Assembly: GCA_039707655.1 (NCBI GenBank)
Contig: CM077663.1
Location: 436,683,830 to 436,747,829 of the forward strand
From: Elymus sibiricus
Taxonomy: Eukaryota; Streptophyta; Magnoliopsida; Poales; Poaceae
Length of the DNA stretch: 64,000 nt
Direction of reading: 5' to 3'
A model generated the notes under the pieces. That model was not told the origin of the DNA, did no database searches, and saw only the letters and a program-made list of their open reading frames with translations. The position numbers and the translations under genes were made by a program. Positions 31,579 through 42,859 of this stretch are shown here, one piece after another; position 1 is the stretch's first letter, and the number at the start of each line of letters is the position of its first letter.

Positions 31579-32778
31579 CTAGAAGAACACATTGCCAGAA
31601 AGTTTATTGTTGGAAAGTATTAGTCTCTTGAGTGTGCCGCAACCAGCGAGGCTTGCCGGGATGGAGCCGCTTAAAATATTTTGTCCGACATTGAGATACT
31701 CCAACTTGCCATTCTCGCACAAACCCTTGGGTATCTCGCCGGAGAGATGGTTATTGTCAAGCTGAAGGGTCTTGAGCATGGGCAAACGGCCGATGCTCGT
31801 CGGTATCTCACCAGAGAAGTTGTTGTAGAACAAGTTCAACGTTTGGAGCTTTGACAAGTGAGCAAAGGCTTCCGGAATCGGCCCACTTAGCCTGTGATTC
31901 ACGGACAAGTCGATCGTCACCAAGTTCACCGCGCCAAAAGCACCCTCGCCGACGATGACCTCGCCGGTGAGGTTGTTTTCGTATATAGTCAGAAGTCGTA
32001 ACTCGGTGAGGTTCCAGAGGCCCGGAGGTATGCTTCCTGTCAAGGCATTGAAGGAGAGGTCGAGCACCTCCAACTCCGGCATTTCCGTCACATAGCTCGG
32101 GAAGTTGCCGGTGAGGTTGCAACTCCTCGCCCGTAAGATTTTCAGCTTGGTCAGGTTCCTGAACGACGCCGGTAGCTCGCCCACGTTGAACGAGTTGTAC
32201 CCGAGCGTCAGCGTCTGGAGGCCCGTCAGGTCGCCGAGCTCTGGCGGGATGGTACCGGCGAGGTAGTTGTTGTCCAGCTCGAGCGACCGCAGGTTCCGTA
32301 GCCGGGACAAGGAGGTGGGGATTGTACCGCTGAAGCAGTCGCCGTTCAGCACTAGAGAGGTGAGGTTCTGTCCCAGGGCACGGCCAATGCCGGCGGGGAG
32401 CTCGCCGTGGAGGTAGTTATAGGACAGGTCGAGGTGCCGAAGCGAAGCGCAGCGGTACACGCTGGTCGGGAAGGCGCCGGTGAGGCTGTTGTTGAAGAGG
32501 TTGAGGCTGGTGAGGCCGGAGAGGCCGCCGATGGCGTCTGGGAACGGGCCGGTGACCTTGGTGTTGGCGAGGGAGAGGCCCGTGACGCGCCCGGACGGCA
32601 CGTCGCAGGTCACGTAAGGCCAGGCGCAGTGGTCGCCCGATCCCGAGCCGTTGCTCCACGCCGCGAGCACCGGCGGGTCACCCCACGCGCGCTTGATCTG
32701 CATGAGAAGCTGCCGCTCGTCCGCAGCCGCGCCGTGTGCGAGCAGCAGCAGCAGCAGCACGAGGAGGAGGGACGCCAT
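31579..32778 (-). CDS. LRR receptor-like protein, ectodomain only (truncated LRR-RLK)
   Basis: 399 codons. Residues 1-19 are a strong signal peptide (poly-Leu core, 'AHGAAA' cleavage region). An LRRNT_2 cap follows ('ERQLLMQIKRAWGDPPVLAA', then 'HCAWPYVTCD'). About 14 plant extracellular LRRs of 24 residues run from residue 66 to 396, with repeated 'L..LDLS.N.L.G.IP' consensus and many N-x-T/S sites. The frame then ends 'LSNNKLSGNVFF' and TAG. Relatives in the LRR-XI/HSL group continue with more LRRs, a membrane helix and a kinase; all are missing here and no trace lies downstream. It could be a secreted LRR protein or a pseudogene. The start is the first ATG, directly before the signal peptide. 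Confidence 0.85.
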   Translation of the reverse strand: MASLLLVLLLLLLAHGAAADERQLLMQIKRAWGDPPVLAAWSNGSGSGDHCAWPYVTCDVPSGRVTGLSLANTKVTGPFPDAIGGLSGLTSLNLFNNSLTGAFPTSVYRCASLRHLDLSYNYLHGELPAGIGRALGQNLTSLVLNGDCFSGTIPTSLSRLRNLRSLELDNNYLAGTIPPELGDLTGLQTLTLGYNSFNVGELPASFRNLTKLKILRARSCNLTGNFPSYVTEMPELEVLDLSFNALTGSIPPGLWNLTELRLLTIYENNLTGEVIVGEGAFGAVNLVTIDLSVNHRLSGPIPEAFAHLSKLQTLNLFYNNFSGEIPTSIGRLPMLKTLQLDNNHLSGEIPKGLCENGKLEYLNVGQNILSGSIPASLAGCGTLKRLILSNNKLSGNVFF

Positions 32779-33307
32779 TTTTCAGGTGCGTTGTGCTACC
32801 CAGCCGTGTATTTGTGCTGTGCCTCTGCGCCGTGTTTGCTTGGGAGCTTTGAAATGAGGTGTCGGTGTCAAACCGTGTGTATACTGTATTAGTACACGAG
32901 GAGGCCCGGCGAAAAATCAGTAATTGTTTCACACGAGTCGCTTGGCGGCACAGATTGTAGAACGTGGACCCAACGCAAACGCGTTCAAATACTGGTAAAG
33001 CCTTCTTCCCCACGAATTTTAGTCCGAAGCCACGACTTTTAGTCAGAGGCGAAGAGAGGTTGAAATTAGCTCTTGTAAGGGAATTTCTAACCGATCCCCA
33101 ATAAGGTTACAAGGGAGTAAATTTTTTGGCTTACTCCCTTACGGTGGACCTGGCTGATCCCCTAAAAACGTTAGCGGAGTATAATTTTTACTCCAACTCA
33201 CTATCCCCCCTCCCCCAGATTTTCCTGAATATACTTCATCGTGCGGTGGCCGAGTAAAACTCCCTCTCACCCTCCCGCGCCGTACTGCCTCCCGCCCCCG
33301 CCGCCGT
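32779..33307. promoter_or_regulatory. Upstream region of the LRR gene
   Basis: It contains the presumptive 5' UTR and promoter. The part 32862-33085 has a second copy at 42628-42855, beyond the large LTR element. Further up, 33150-33300 is C-rich. No TATA box was assigned. Confidence 0.4.
32862..33085. repeat. Duplicated LRR-gene upstream segment, copy 1
   Basis: It begins 'gtgtcaaaccgtgtgta' and runs to 'ttagctcttgtaagg', collinear with 42628-42855 in the same orientation and differing by scattered substitutions and small indels. Confidence 0.9.
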
Positions 33308-33860
33308 TGTCGTGGGAACGACTCCGACAGTACGAAGGGGGTACGGTGGAGATAACAACCCTACGTCTCGTGCTCCGGAGAGGCTTTGCTTTATCTGAAT
33401 ATATATCTAGAGATTACAATGTGTGTGGGAGAGAGCGGAGAACGGATCCCCTGCCTGAGCTAAGTCCGGAGACTAGTAGAAAAGAGAGAGAGGTAGAAGA
33501 AAGAGCCCCCTTAGTCTAGTGGTGGGGGGTGGCTTATATAGAGTGCGCCACCCCTTCACCTCCTATGTTACAAAGTGGGGCATTGATGTCGTAACGCCAG
33601 ATGGTGCTTCGACTGCCTTGTCGACTGTCGGTCTTCGCATATCCGAGTGAGCCATACGACCGAGTGATTGATTGTCTTCCGAGTGAAAGGTAACTGTCGA
33701 GTGAAAGGTAATCTCCGAGTGGATATTGTCGAGTGACTTGTATGCCTTGGTGATTTCAGTCGGAGATCTCCTTGTAGCCCTTAAGCTTTCTGGGGCAGTG
33801 TCCTTAGGTAGGGCAGGTAGGTCAGGCCTATGACCCTACCCTAGATACACATCCACATCA
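33308..33860 (-). repeat. 3' LTR (element orientation) of the minisatellite LTR element
   Basis: 553 bp. Compared with the other LTR it lacks about 67 bp (the segment at about 41878-41945 between 'gggggta' and 'cggtggagataac'). Confidence 0.9.
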
Positions 33861-34779
33861 TTAGCCCCCGAATGGATCGGGGTTTGAGTGGAAAAGGAGT
33901 TAACGCAGGTTCTGACAAGACAAAAATTCCGAGTGCATTTTGAGGCTTCTTAGAAATCTGCGTCGATTGAAACTTTTGTCGTTCACCCTGATCGATTTTG
34001 TCTTGAAATGTGTCCGGGTGAAACTGAGCTCGAAATCAGGTCCGAGTGAAACTGAGCTCGAAATCAGGTCCGAGTGGTCTGCAGAGTCTTCTGATGTGAC
34101 GGTTTGCTCCGTCGGGTCCGTTTTTTACGGGGTCCGGAGAGTTGTTTTCCAGTCGACAGGACAGACCTTGTCGAGTAAAAGTAGGTCCAGTGGGGGCACG
34201 CTGAGTGCACCCACTGGGTGTAGTCCCCGAGACCGCCGTCGAGTGCTTGCATCGGCGGGGGTCTTAAGTTCGTTTTGAAAGTTGCTTGCCACTCGTCAGG
34301 ACAGACCTGGTCGAGTGATAATATGTCTAGTGGGGGCATGCTGAGTGCACCCACTGGGTGTAGTCCCCGAGACCGCCGTCGAGTGCTTGCATCGGCGGGG
34401 GTCTGATAGAGACAATCTTTGCTTGTTTGTTTTCCAATCCTTTGCTTGGCTAAGTTTGTTTGGTTTCTGAGTGAGATGGATGCTCATTACTCGGAAGAAT
34501 TTTGAACTTAGGCGAAAGACTGGTTCGCAACTAAGTTTCCGAGTGGAAGTGTTGCCTGTCACTCGGAACAACCTTTAACTTAAGTGAGGTCTGACTCGCG
34601 GCTAAGTCCCCGAGTGAGAGGAGTGTTCGTCACTTGAGAGAGTTTTTTAACTTAGACGAAGACTGGTTCGCAGCTAAGTTTTCGAGTGAAATGGGATGCT
34701 ATTCACTCGGCAGGGTTTTTATCTTAGGCGAAAACTTGTTCGCGGCTAAGCCCCCGAGTGAAAGAAGCGCTCGTCACTC

Positions 34780-35320
34780 GGAAGAGTTTTCCACTTAGGC
34801 GATACGGGATCGCAGCTAAGCCCTCGAGTGTGGATGATGTCCTTACTCGGAGTGGTTTTTAACTTAGGTGATACGGAATCACAGCTAAGCCCCCCGAATG
34901 TGGATGATGTCCTCACTCGGAGTGGGTTTTTAACTTAGGTGATACGGAATCACAGCTAAGCCCCCGAGTGTGGATGATGTCCTCACTCGGAGTGGTTTTT
35001 AACTTAGGCGATACGGAATCGCAGCTAAGCCCCCGAGTGTGGATGATGTCGTCACTTGGAGTGGTTTTTAACTTAGGTGATACGGAATCACAGCTAAGCC
35101 CCCGAGTGTGGATGATGTCCTCACTCGGAGTGGGTTTTTAACTTAGGTGATACAGAATCACAGCTAAGCCCCCGAGTGTGGATGATGTCCTCACTCGGAG
35201 TGGGTTTTTAACTTAGGTGATACGGAATCACAGCTAAGCCCCCGAGTGTGGAGGACGTTCGCATTCGGAGCACTCGGAAGAGTTTTCCACTTAGGCGATA
35301 CGGAATCGCAGCTAAGCTGA
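34780..35320. repeat. About 70-bp tandem array
   Basis: The phrase 'tggatgatgt' recurs at 34831, 34901, 34971, 35040, 35109 and 35179, and in altered form at 35249. Each unit contains 'ctcactcggagtgg' and 'taacttaggtgatac'. More degenerate units of the same kind reach left to about 34480. Confidence 0.93.
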
Positions 35321-36039
35321 GCGATGGCGCGCGGGGCGGCCGATGATGAAGAAGTGCCACACGGAGTGGCGATGCGCGGGGCATCCGAATCATGAAGACG
35401 TGCCACACGGAGTGACGATGCGCGGGGCATCCGGCTGAGTGGCGACGCGCGGGGCGGCCAAGTCATGCATGTCGAGGAGGTGTCCGACCCAGTGACGGCG
35501 CGCGGGGCGACCATGTCCAGTACGTCATCGAGGGGGCGCCCGAACACGTGACGACGCGCGGGGCGACCGAGTCGAACATGTCATCGCGGAGGCATCCGAA
35601 CAAGTGGAAACACACGGATGATCGTTGCGGCGACTGAGCCTGAGTAGCGACGAAGATGGCGCACAGATGCGTCGAGTGATCGCATAACCTGTGTATGAAA
35701 AATAGCACAAGCCAACATAAAAATTTATCAAAGTAATTTGATCTTTGCTGAAATAATTTGCGTAAATAACACCCATAGACACCCGCTGGGTGTGCCGGGT
35801 GCTTGTTGGTTCGGAACCAGCAAGGGTCTAAAAAAGTGAAGGATCCGACTGAACTCGTTTGGACCCAAATGAAGCGGAAGTGAAGTGTTCCGACATAAAA
35901 ATAAACAACCGAGCGCAGAGGTACACTCGGTGGCGTGGCTTCCGAGTGAACGTCATGTACGACTCCCTCGATACTCGATAATGCGGAAATAACTATTTAA
36001 TTGAATGTAGCGTATGAAGAATGACTTAGCTGTCTGACG

Positions 36040-36530
36040 GCGCAGGAGCGGCCGAGTGACGAAAGAGCGTCTAGCTGAGGGACGGCGCGCGGAGCGACCA
36101 AGTGACGAAGGAGCGTCCAGTGGAGTGACGGCGCGTGGAGCGACCGAGTGACGAAGGAGCGTCCAGTCGAGTGACGGCGCGTGGAGCGACCGAGTGACGA
36201 AGGAGCGTCCAGTCGAGTGACGGCGCGCGGAGCGGCCCAGTGACGAAGGAGCGTCCAGTCGAGTGACGGCGCGCGGAGCGACCCAGTGACGAACGAGCGT
36301 CCAGTCGAGTGATGGCGCGCGGAGCGGCCAAGTGATGAAGGAGCGTCCAGTCGAGTGACGGCGCGCGGAGCGACCGAATGACGAAGGAGCGTCCAGTCGA
36401 GTGACGGCGCGCGGAGCGACCGAGTGACGAAGGAGCGTCCAGTCGATTGACGGCGCGCGGAGCGACCGAATGACGAAGGAGCGTCCAGTCGAGTGACGGC
36501 GCGCGGACCGACCGAGTGATGATGACGTGC
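36040..36530. repeat. 46-bp minisatellite array 1
   Basis: Tandem units built on 'cgagtgacgaaggagcgtcc' plus 'agtcgagtgacggcgcgcgg', period 46, about ten copies with point differences. Confidence 0.92.
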
Positions 36531-36989
36531 CGCACGGAGTGGCGATGCGGGGGCATCCGAGTGAAGTAGATGTCTCTGGCTGAGTGGCGACGGGGCGGTC
36601 AAGTAACGGCGCGCGGGGCAGCCGAGTCGAGAATGTTGACGAGAATGGCGCACAGAGGCATCCAGGTAACCTGTGGATGAAAAAAAAATAACACAAGCTA
36701 ACATAAAAAATTCTCGAAGTAATTTAATGTTTTTTGAAATGATTCGTGTAAATTACACCCATAGACACCCGCTGGGTGTGTCAGGTGCTTGCTGGTCCGG
36801 AACCAACAAGAGTCGAAAGAGTGAAAGATCCGACTGAACTTGTGAAAGTGAAGGATCTGACATGAAGATAAAGAACCAAGCGCAGAAGGTACACTCGGTG
36901 GCGTGGCCTCCGAGTGGACGTCATGCGCGACTTTCGTGCCACTCGATAATGTGGAAATAACCATCTAATTGAATACAGTCTGTGAAGAA

Positions 36990-37670
36990 TGACTTAGCTG
37001 TCTGACGACGCGCGGGGCTGTCGAGTGGCGATGCGCGGAACTGCCGAGTGATGACGACGCGTCCATTAGAGTGACGGCGCGCGGAGCTGCCGAGTGACGA
37101 TGGAGCGTCCGACTGAATGGCGATGCGCGGAGCTGCCGAGTGATTACGACGCGTCCAGTAGAGTGACGGCGCGCTGAGCTGCCGAGTGACGATGGAGCGT
37201 CCGACTGAATGGCGATGCGCGGAGCTGCCGAGTGATGACGACGCGTCCAGTAGAGTGACGGCGCGCGGAGCTGCCGAGTGACGATGGAGCGTCCCACTGA
37301 ATGGCGATGCGCGGAGCTGCCGAGTGATGACGATGCGTCCAGTAGAGTGACGGCGCGCGGAGCTGCCGAGTGACAATGGAGCGTCCGACTGAATGGCGAT
37401 GCGCGGAGCTGCCGAGTGATTACGACGCGTCCAGTAGAGTGACGGCGCGCGGAGCTGCCGAGTGACGATGGAGTGTCCGACTGAATGGCGATGCGCGGAG
37501 CTGCCGAGTGATGACGACGCGTCCAGTAGAGTGACGGCGCACGGAGCTGCCGAATGACGAAGGAGCGTCCGACTGAATGGCGATGCGCCGAGCTGCCGAG
37601 TGATGACGACGCGTCCAGTAGAGTGACGGCGCGCGGAGCTGCCGAATGACGAAGGAGCGTCCGACCGAAT
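36990..37670. repeat. 46-bp minisatellite array 2 (92-bp dimers)
   Basis: Two alternating 46-bp variants, one with 'gactgaatggcgatgcgcgg' and one with 'agtagagtgacggcgcgcgg', form a 92-bp higher-order unit. Confidence 0.92.
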
Positions 37671-37924
37671 GACTGGGTGTGCCGGGTGCTTGTTGGTTCG
37701 GAACCAGCAAGGGTCTAAAAAAGTGAAGGATCCGACTGAACTCGTTTGGACCCAAATGAAGCGGAAGTGAAGTGTTCCGACATAAAAATAAACAACAGAG
37801 CGCAGAGGTACACTCGGTGGCGTGGCTTCCGAGTGAACGTCATGTACGACTCCCTCGATACTCGATAATGCGGAAATAACTATTTAATTGAATGTAGCGT
37901 ATGAAGAATGACTTAGCTGTTTGA

Positions 37925-38395
37925 CGGCGCAGGAGCGGCCGAGTGACGAAAGAGCGTCTAGCCGAGGGACGGTGCGCGGAGCGACCAAGTGACGAAGGAG
38001 CGTCCAGTGGAGTGACGGCGCGCGTAGCGACCGAGTGACGAAGGAGCGTCCAGTCGAGTGACGGCGCGCGGAGCGACCGAGTGACGGCGCGCGGAGCGGC
38101 CAAGTGACGAAGGAGCGTCCAGTCGAGTGACGGCGCGCGGAGCGGCCCAGTGACGAACGAGCGTCCAGTCGAGTGACCGCGCGCGGAGCGGCCAAGTGAC
38201 GAAGGAGCGTCCAGTCGAGTGACGGCGCGCGGAGCGACCGAATGACGAAGGAGCGTCCAGTCGAGTGACGGCGCGCGGAGCGACCGAGTGACGAAGGAGC
38301 GTCCAGTCGAGTGACGGCGCGCGGAGCGACCGAATGACGAAGGAGCGTCCTGTCGAGTGACGGCGTGCGGACCGACCGAGTGATGATGACGTGCC
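37925..38395. repeat. 46-bp minisatellite array 3
   Basis: Same variant as array 1. Together with its flanks it is a second copy of the 36.0-36.5 kb region. Confidence 0.92.
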
Positions 38396-38869
38396 GCATG
38401 GAGTGGCGATGCGGGGGCATCCGAGTGAAGTAGATGTCTCTGGCTGAGTGGCGACGGGGCGGTCAAGTAACGGCGCGCGGGGCAGCCGAGTCGAGAATGT
38501 TGACGAGAATGGCGCACAGAGGCGTCCAGGTAACCTGTGGATGAAAAAAAATAACACAAGCTAATATAAAAAATTCTCGAAGTAATTTAATGTTTGTTGA
38601 AATGATTCGTGTAAATTATACCCATAGACACCCGCTGGGTGTGTCAGGTGCTTGCTGGTCCGGAACCAGCAAGAGTCTAAAGAGTGAAAGATCCGACTGA
38701 ACTTGTGAAAGTGAAGGATCTGACATGAAGATAAAGAACCGAGCGCAGAAGGTACACTCGGTGGCGTGGCCTCCGAGTGGACGTCATGCGCGACTTTCGT
38801 GCCACTCGATAATGTGGAAATAACCATCTACTTGAATACAGTCTGTGAAGAATGACTTAGCTGTCTGAC

Positions 38870-40430
38870 GACGCGCGGGGCTGTCGAGTGGCGATGCGCG
38901 GAACTGCCGAGTGATGACGACGCGTCCAGTAGAGTGACAGCGCGCGGAGCTGCCGAGTGACGATGGAGCGTCCAACTGAATGGCGATGCGCGGAGCTGCC
39001 GAGTGATTACGACGCGTCCAGTAGAGTGACGGCGCGCGGAGCTGCCGAGTGACGATGGAGCGTTCGACTGAATGGCGATGCGCGGAGCTGCCGAGCGATG
39101 ACGACGCGTCCAGTAGAGTGACGGCGCGCGGAGCTGCCGAGTGACGATGGAGCGTCCGACTGAATGGCGATGCGCGGAGCTGCCGAGTGATGACGACGCG
39201 TCCAGTAGAGTGACGGCGCGCGGAGCTGCCGAGTGACGATGGAGCGTCCGACTGAATGGCGATGCGCGGAGCTGCCGAGTGATTACGACGCGTCCAGTAG
39301 AGTGACGGCGCGCGGAGCTGCCGAGTGACGATGGAGTGTCCGACTGAATGGCGATGTGCGGAGCTGCCGAGTGATGACGACGCGTCCAGTAGAGTGACGG
39401 CGCGCGGAGCTGCCGAATGACGAAGGAGTGTCCGACTGAATGGCGATGCGCGGAGCTGCCGAGTGATTACGACGCGTCCAGTAGAGTGACGGCGCGCGGA
39501 GCTGCCGAATGACGAAGGAGCGTCCGACTGAATGGCGATGCGCGGAGCTGCCGAGTGATGACGACGCGTCCAGTAGAGTGACGGCGCGTGGAGCTGCCGA
39601 ATGACGAAGGATCGTCCAGTAGAGTGACGGCGCGCGGAGCTGCCGAGTGACGATGGAGCGTCCGACTGAATGGCGATGCGCGGAGCTGCCGAGCGATGAC
39701 GACGCGTCCAGTAGAGTGACGGCGCGCGGAGCTGCCGAGTGACGATGGAGCGTCCGACTGAATGGCGATGCGCGGAGCTGCCGAGTGATGACGACGCGTC
39801 CAGTAGAGTGACGGCGTGCGGAGCTGCCGAGTGACGATGGAGCGTCCGACTGAATGGCGATGCGCGGAGCTGCCGAGTGATTACGACGCGTACAGTAGAG
39901 TGACGGCGCGCGGAGCTGCCGAGTAACGATGGAGTGTCCGACTGAATGGCGATGCGCGGAGCTGCCGAGTGATGACGACGCGTCCAGTAGAGTGACGACG
40001 CGCGGAGCTGCCGAATGACGAAAGAGCGTCCGACTGAATGGCGATGCGCGGAGCTGCCGAGTGATGACGACGCGTCCAGTAGAGTGATGGCGCGCGGAGC
40101 TGCCGAATGACGAAGGAGCATCCGACTGAATGGCGATGCGCGGAGCTGCCGAGTGATGACGACGTGTCCAGTAGAGTGACGGCGCGCGGAGCTGCCGAAT
40201 GATGAAGGAGCGTCCAGTAGAGTGACGGCGCGCGGAGCTGCCGAGTGACGATGGAGCGTCCGACTGAATGGCGATGCGCGGAGCTGCCGAGTGATGACGA
40301 CACGTCCAGTAGAGTGACGGCGCGCGGAGCTGCCGAGTGACGATGGAGCGTCCGACTGAATGGCGATGCGCGGAGCTGCCGAGTGATGACGACGCGTCCG
40401 ACTGAATGGCGAGGCGCGGAACTGCCGAGT
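38870..40430. repeat. 46-bp minisatellite array 4 (92-bp dimers)
   Basis: The longest array, about 1.56 kb of the same dimer as array 2. Frames up to 619 codons are open here on the minus strand, but all three minus frames are open together, as expected for a stop-free repeat whose period is not a multiple of three. These are not genes. Confidence 0.93.
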
Positions 40431-40649
40431 GATGTAGAGGCGTCCTGCGGAGTGGCAATGCGCAGGGCGTCGGAGTGGAGTAGACACGTCCATGTGACGA
40501 TGCACGGGATGGTCGAGTCGGGAAAGTTGATGATGACGCGCCTGACCACGTGGTGATGCGCAGGGCGGCTGAGTTATCCAACGCTCGTCCGAGTGCGTAG
40601 AGCAGGACCTGTACGTCATGCATGTCCGAGTGGTGTGCCTCATTCGTCC

Positions 40650-41837
40650 GAGTGAAAAATACGCAGGAGACCTGCAGATTACTCAGTTCAACTGGATCGG
40701 TGAAACTCGGAGGTCATGACAAAGTATTAATGCTAATTACGTGAATTTTGAAAGCGTGGCAACAGCAAATGGTATTAGCATGCAATGATGGCTGCACGCT
40801 TCGGTTTTGCATGCTACCAATCAAGTCCCCATTCAGCGCTGGCTGCAGTTACGACATGCATGGGCTGATGCGTTATATACGCAGTTAATGGCATGGGAGC
40901 CTGACCGATCCAGCGGCTGCAATTACGGCGTGTATTGGCTGCTGCGTTATGTACGCAGTTAAGGGCTCGGAAGCCTAACCGATCCAGTGTACATGCAGCC
41001 GTGAGGATGGGAGAAAAGATTATGTATGCATGGATGCGTATGGATTAGTATTAATTAAAGGAGAAGAGAGAGATTACGACCTGGTGCAGACGCCGGAGGA
41101 GGGCTCCGCCGCTGCGGAAACGGCCGGTCTAGCCGGAACCAGACGGCAGCCGAGAGGTGGCGATGAGGAGGACGAGCAGCTGACCGCGGTCCAGTCGTGG
41201 GCCGGCGCAGCCAAGGGCGAGGCCAGCGCGAGCGCCGGTGGTTGCGTTTCACTGCTCGGGGAGCCGGAGCTGTGCACAGGTCGGAGTCGTGTTTCGACGC
41301 GTGCGGAGCTAGGTCGAGTGCCGTCGGCCGGGCCTTGTCGCCTGAGGAGCCAGGTCGACTGGACCACCGGTCGACGTGTTCAACCGGCCGGGGAACCAGG
41401 CCGAGCGTTAGCGGCTGTGCGTGTGTGGGCGCTCGGCGATGGCGTCGCCGATGAGTACGCGAGATTATGACGGGCGGACGATGACGCTTCATCGTCCGGG
41501 AGCCGAGCCACCAATCGGAAAATAGGGAGGCGTCCTTTTGTATGAGCTCGTGTGCATAGAGAAAAAGAACAAACCATAGTTAGATCATTGCAATGTTTGA
41601 TTGTAAAGAGGACAAGTTGAGATGAGCAACTCCCTGATCCTTTTGTATGATGAGGAGTATTTTGTGTGATGGCCGGGACTCCAATAGTCAAAATTGGTAG
41701 CGGTGATTGTTTGATGTCGGGAGATCATCCCAAGAAAGCTTGGGTTGCCTGCAGAAATTAGTCCGTTGCCGGCGATTGAAGAAAAAACCATATGCATCAT
41801 GGCTCGATAGACGCCATGCCCCAATGTGGGCGCCAAC
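40650..41837. other. Leader region of the LTR element
   Basis: Lies directly inside the element's 5' LTR (minus orientation). Two diverged copies of 'tgggctgatgcgttatatacgcagttaa' type text lie at 40860 and 40930. Short frames on both strands (41030-41490) have no recognisable domain. No gag similarity was seen. Confidence 0.5.
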
Positions 41838-42459
41838 TGTCGTGGGAACGACTCCGACAGTACGAAGGGGGTAGGGTAAAGGAGCATGATCTACCGAGAT
41901 GCATATGGGTGACGCGGTATTTTAGCGAGTTCGGGCCTCTCACGGTGGAGATAACAACCCTACGTCTCGTGCTTCGGAGAGGCTTTGCTTTATCTGAATA
42001 TATATCCGGAGATTACAATGTGTGTGGGAGAGAGCGGAGAACGGATCCCCTGCCTGAGCTAAGTCCGGAGACTAGTAGAAAAGAGAGAGAGGTAGAAGAA
42101 AGAGCCCCCTTAGTCTAGTGGTGGGGGGTGGCTTATATAGAGTGCGCCACCCCTTCACCTCCTATGTTACAAAGTGGGGCATTGATGTCGTAACGCCAGA
42201 TGGTGCTTCGACTGCCTTGTCGACTGTCGGTCTTCGCATATCCGAGTGAGCCATACGACCGAGTGATTGATTGTCTTCCGAGTGAAAGGTAACTGTCGAG
42301 TGAAAGGTAATCTCCGAGTGGATATTGTCAAGGGACTTGTATGCCTTGGTGATTTCAGTCGGAGATCTCCTTGTAGCCCTTAAGCTTTCTGGGGCAGTGT
42401 CCTTAGGTAGGGCAGGTAGGTCAGGCCTATGACCCTACCCTAGGTACACATCCCCATCA
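41838..42459 (-). repeat. 5' LTR (element orientation) of the minisatellite LTR element
   Basis: 622 bp, otherwise collinear with 33308-33860. Confidence 0.9.
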
Positions 42460-42627
42460 GCCGCCACCCCCCGTCTACGCCACCGATGACCTCCGAGCCG
42501 ACCGGAATGGATAGCCAACCCCCTCCCCCCGCTCATCCCGCCGGCCACCAGCACCAGCTTTTCGCTGCCGGAAACCACCCACGTGCCGCCGCCGGTGCCC
42601 AAAAAAATCTTGGGGATGACAAAGAAC

Positions 42628-42855
42628 CACCGGGTGTCAAACCGTGTGTACTTTATTAGTACACGAGGAGGTCCGGCGGAAAATCAGTAATTGTTTTACA
42701 CGAGTCGCTTGGCGGCACTGATTGTAGAACGTGGACCCAACGCAAACGCGTTCAAATACTGGTATGGTAAAGCCTTCTTCCCCATGATTTGTAGTCCGAA
42801 GCCACGACTTTTTTAGTCAGAACCGAAGAGAGTTGGAAGTTAGCTCTTGTAAGGC
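42628..42855. repeat. Duplicated LRR-gene upstream segment, copy 2
   Basis: Second copy of 32862-33085, same orientation. No LRR coding sequence is attached on its left, where the LTR element and a C-rich flank lie instead. Confidence 0.9.
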
Positions 42856-42859
42856 AAGT

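Larger units (their letters stand above)
33308..42459 (-). mobile_element. Large non-coding LTR retrotransposon filled with minisatellites
   Basis: LTRs at 33308-33860 and 41838-42459 are direct repeats with TG...CA ends. Flanks 'gccgt' (33303-33307) and 'gccgc' (42460-42464) match at four of five bases, a probable TSD. Orientation is minus: next to the right LTR, the minus strand reads 'ttggcgcccacattgggg', a primer-site-like sequence, and next to the left LTR it reads 'cattcgggggctaa', a polypurine tract. The 8-kb interior has no gag or pol motif; it is mostly tandem repeats of 46 and about 70 bp. It is non-autonomous (LARD-like), and its superfamily is uncertain. Confidence 0.88.

Noticed and set aside
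36040..40430. Regular short repeats that could suggest a CRISPR array
   Set aside because: Units are contiguous with no unique spacers, no cas genes occur, and the context is a plant LTR element.
38784..40643. 619-codon minus-strand ORF and companions of 446 and 222 codons as genes
   Set aside because: Several frames are open at once because the repeat is stop-free; composition is that of a translated minisatellite.
41030..41492. ORFs on both strands in the LTR-element leader
   Set aside because: No gag or other domain; frames reflect GC-rich leader sequence.
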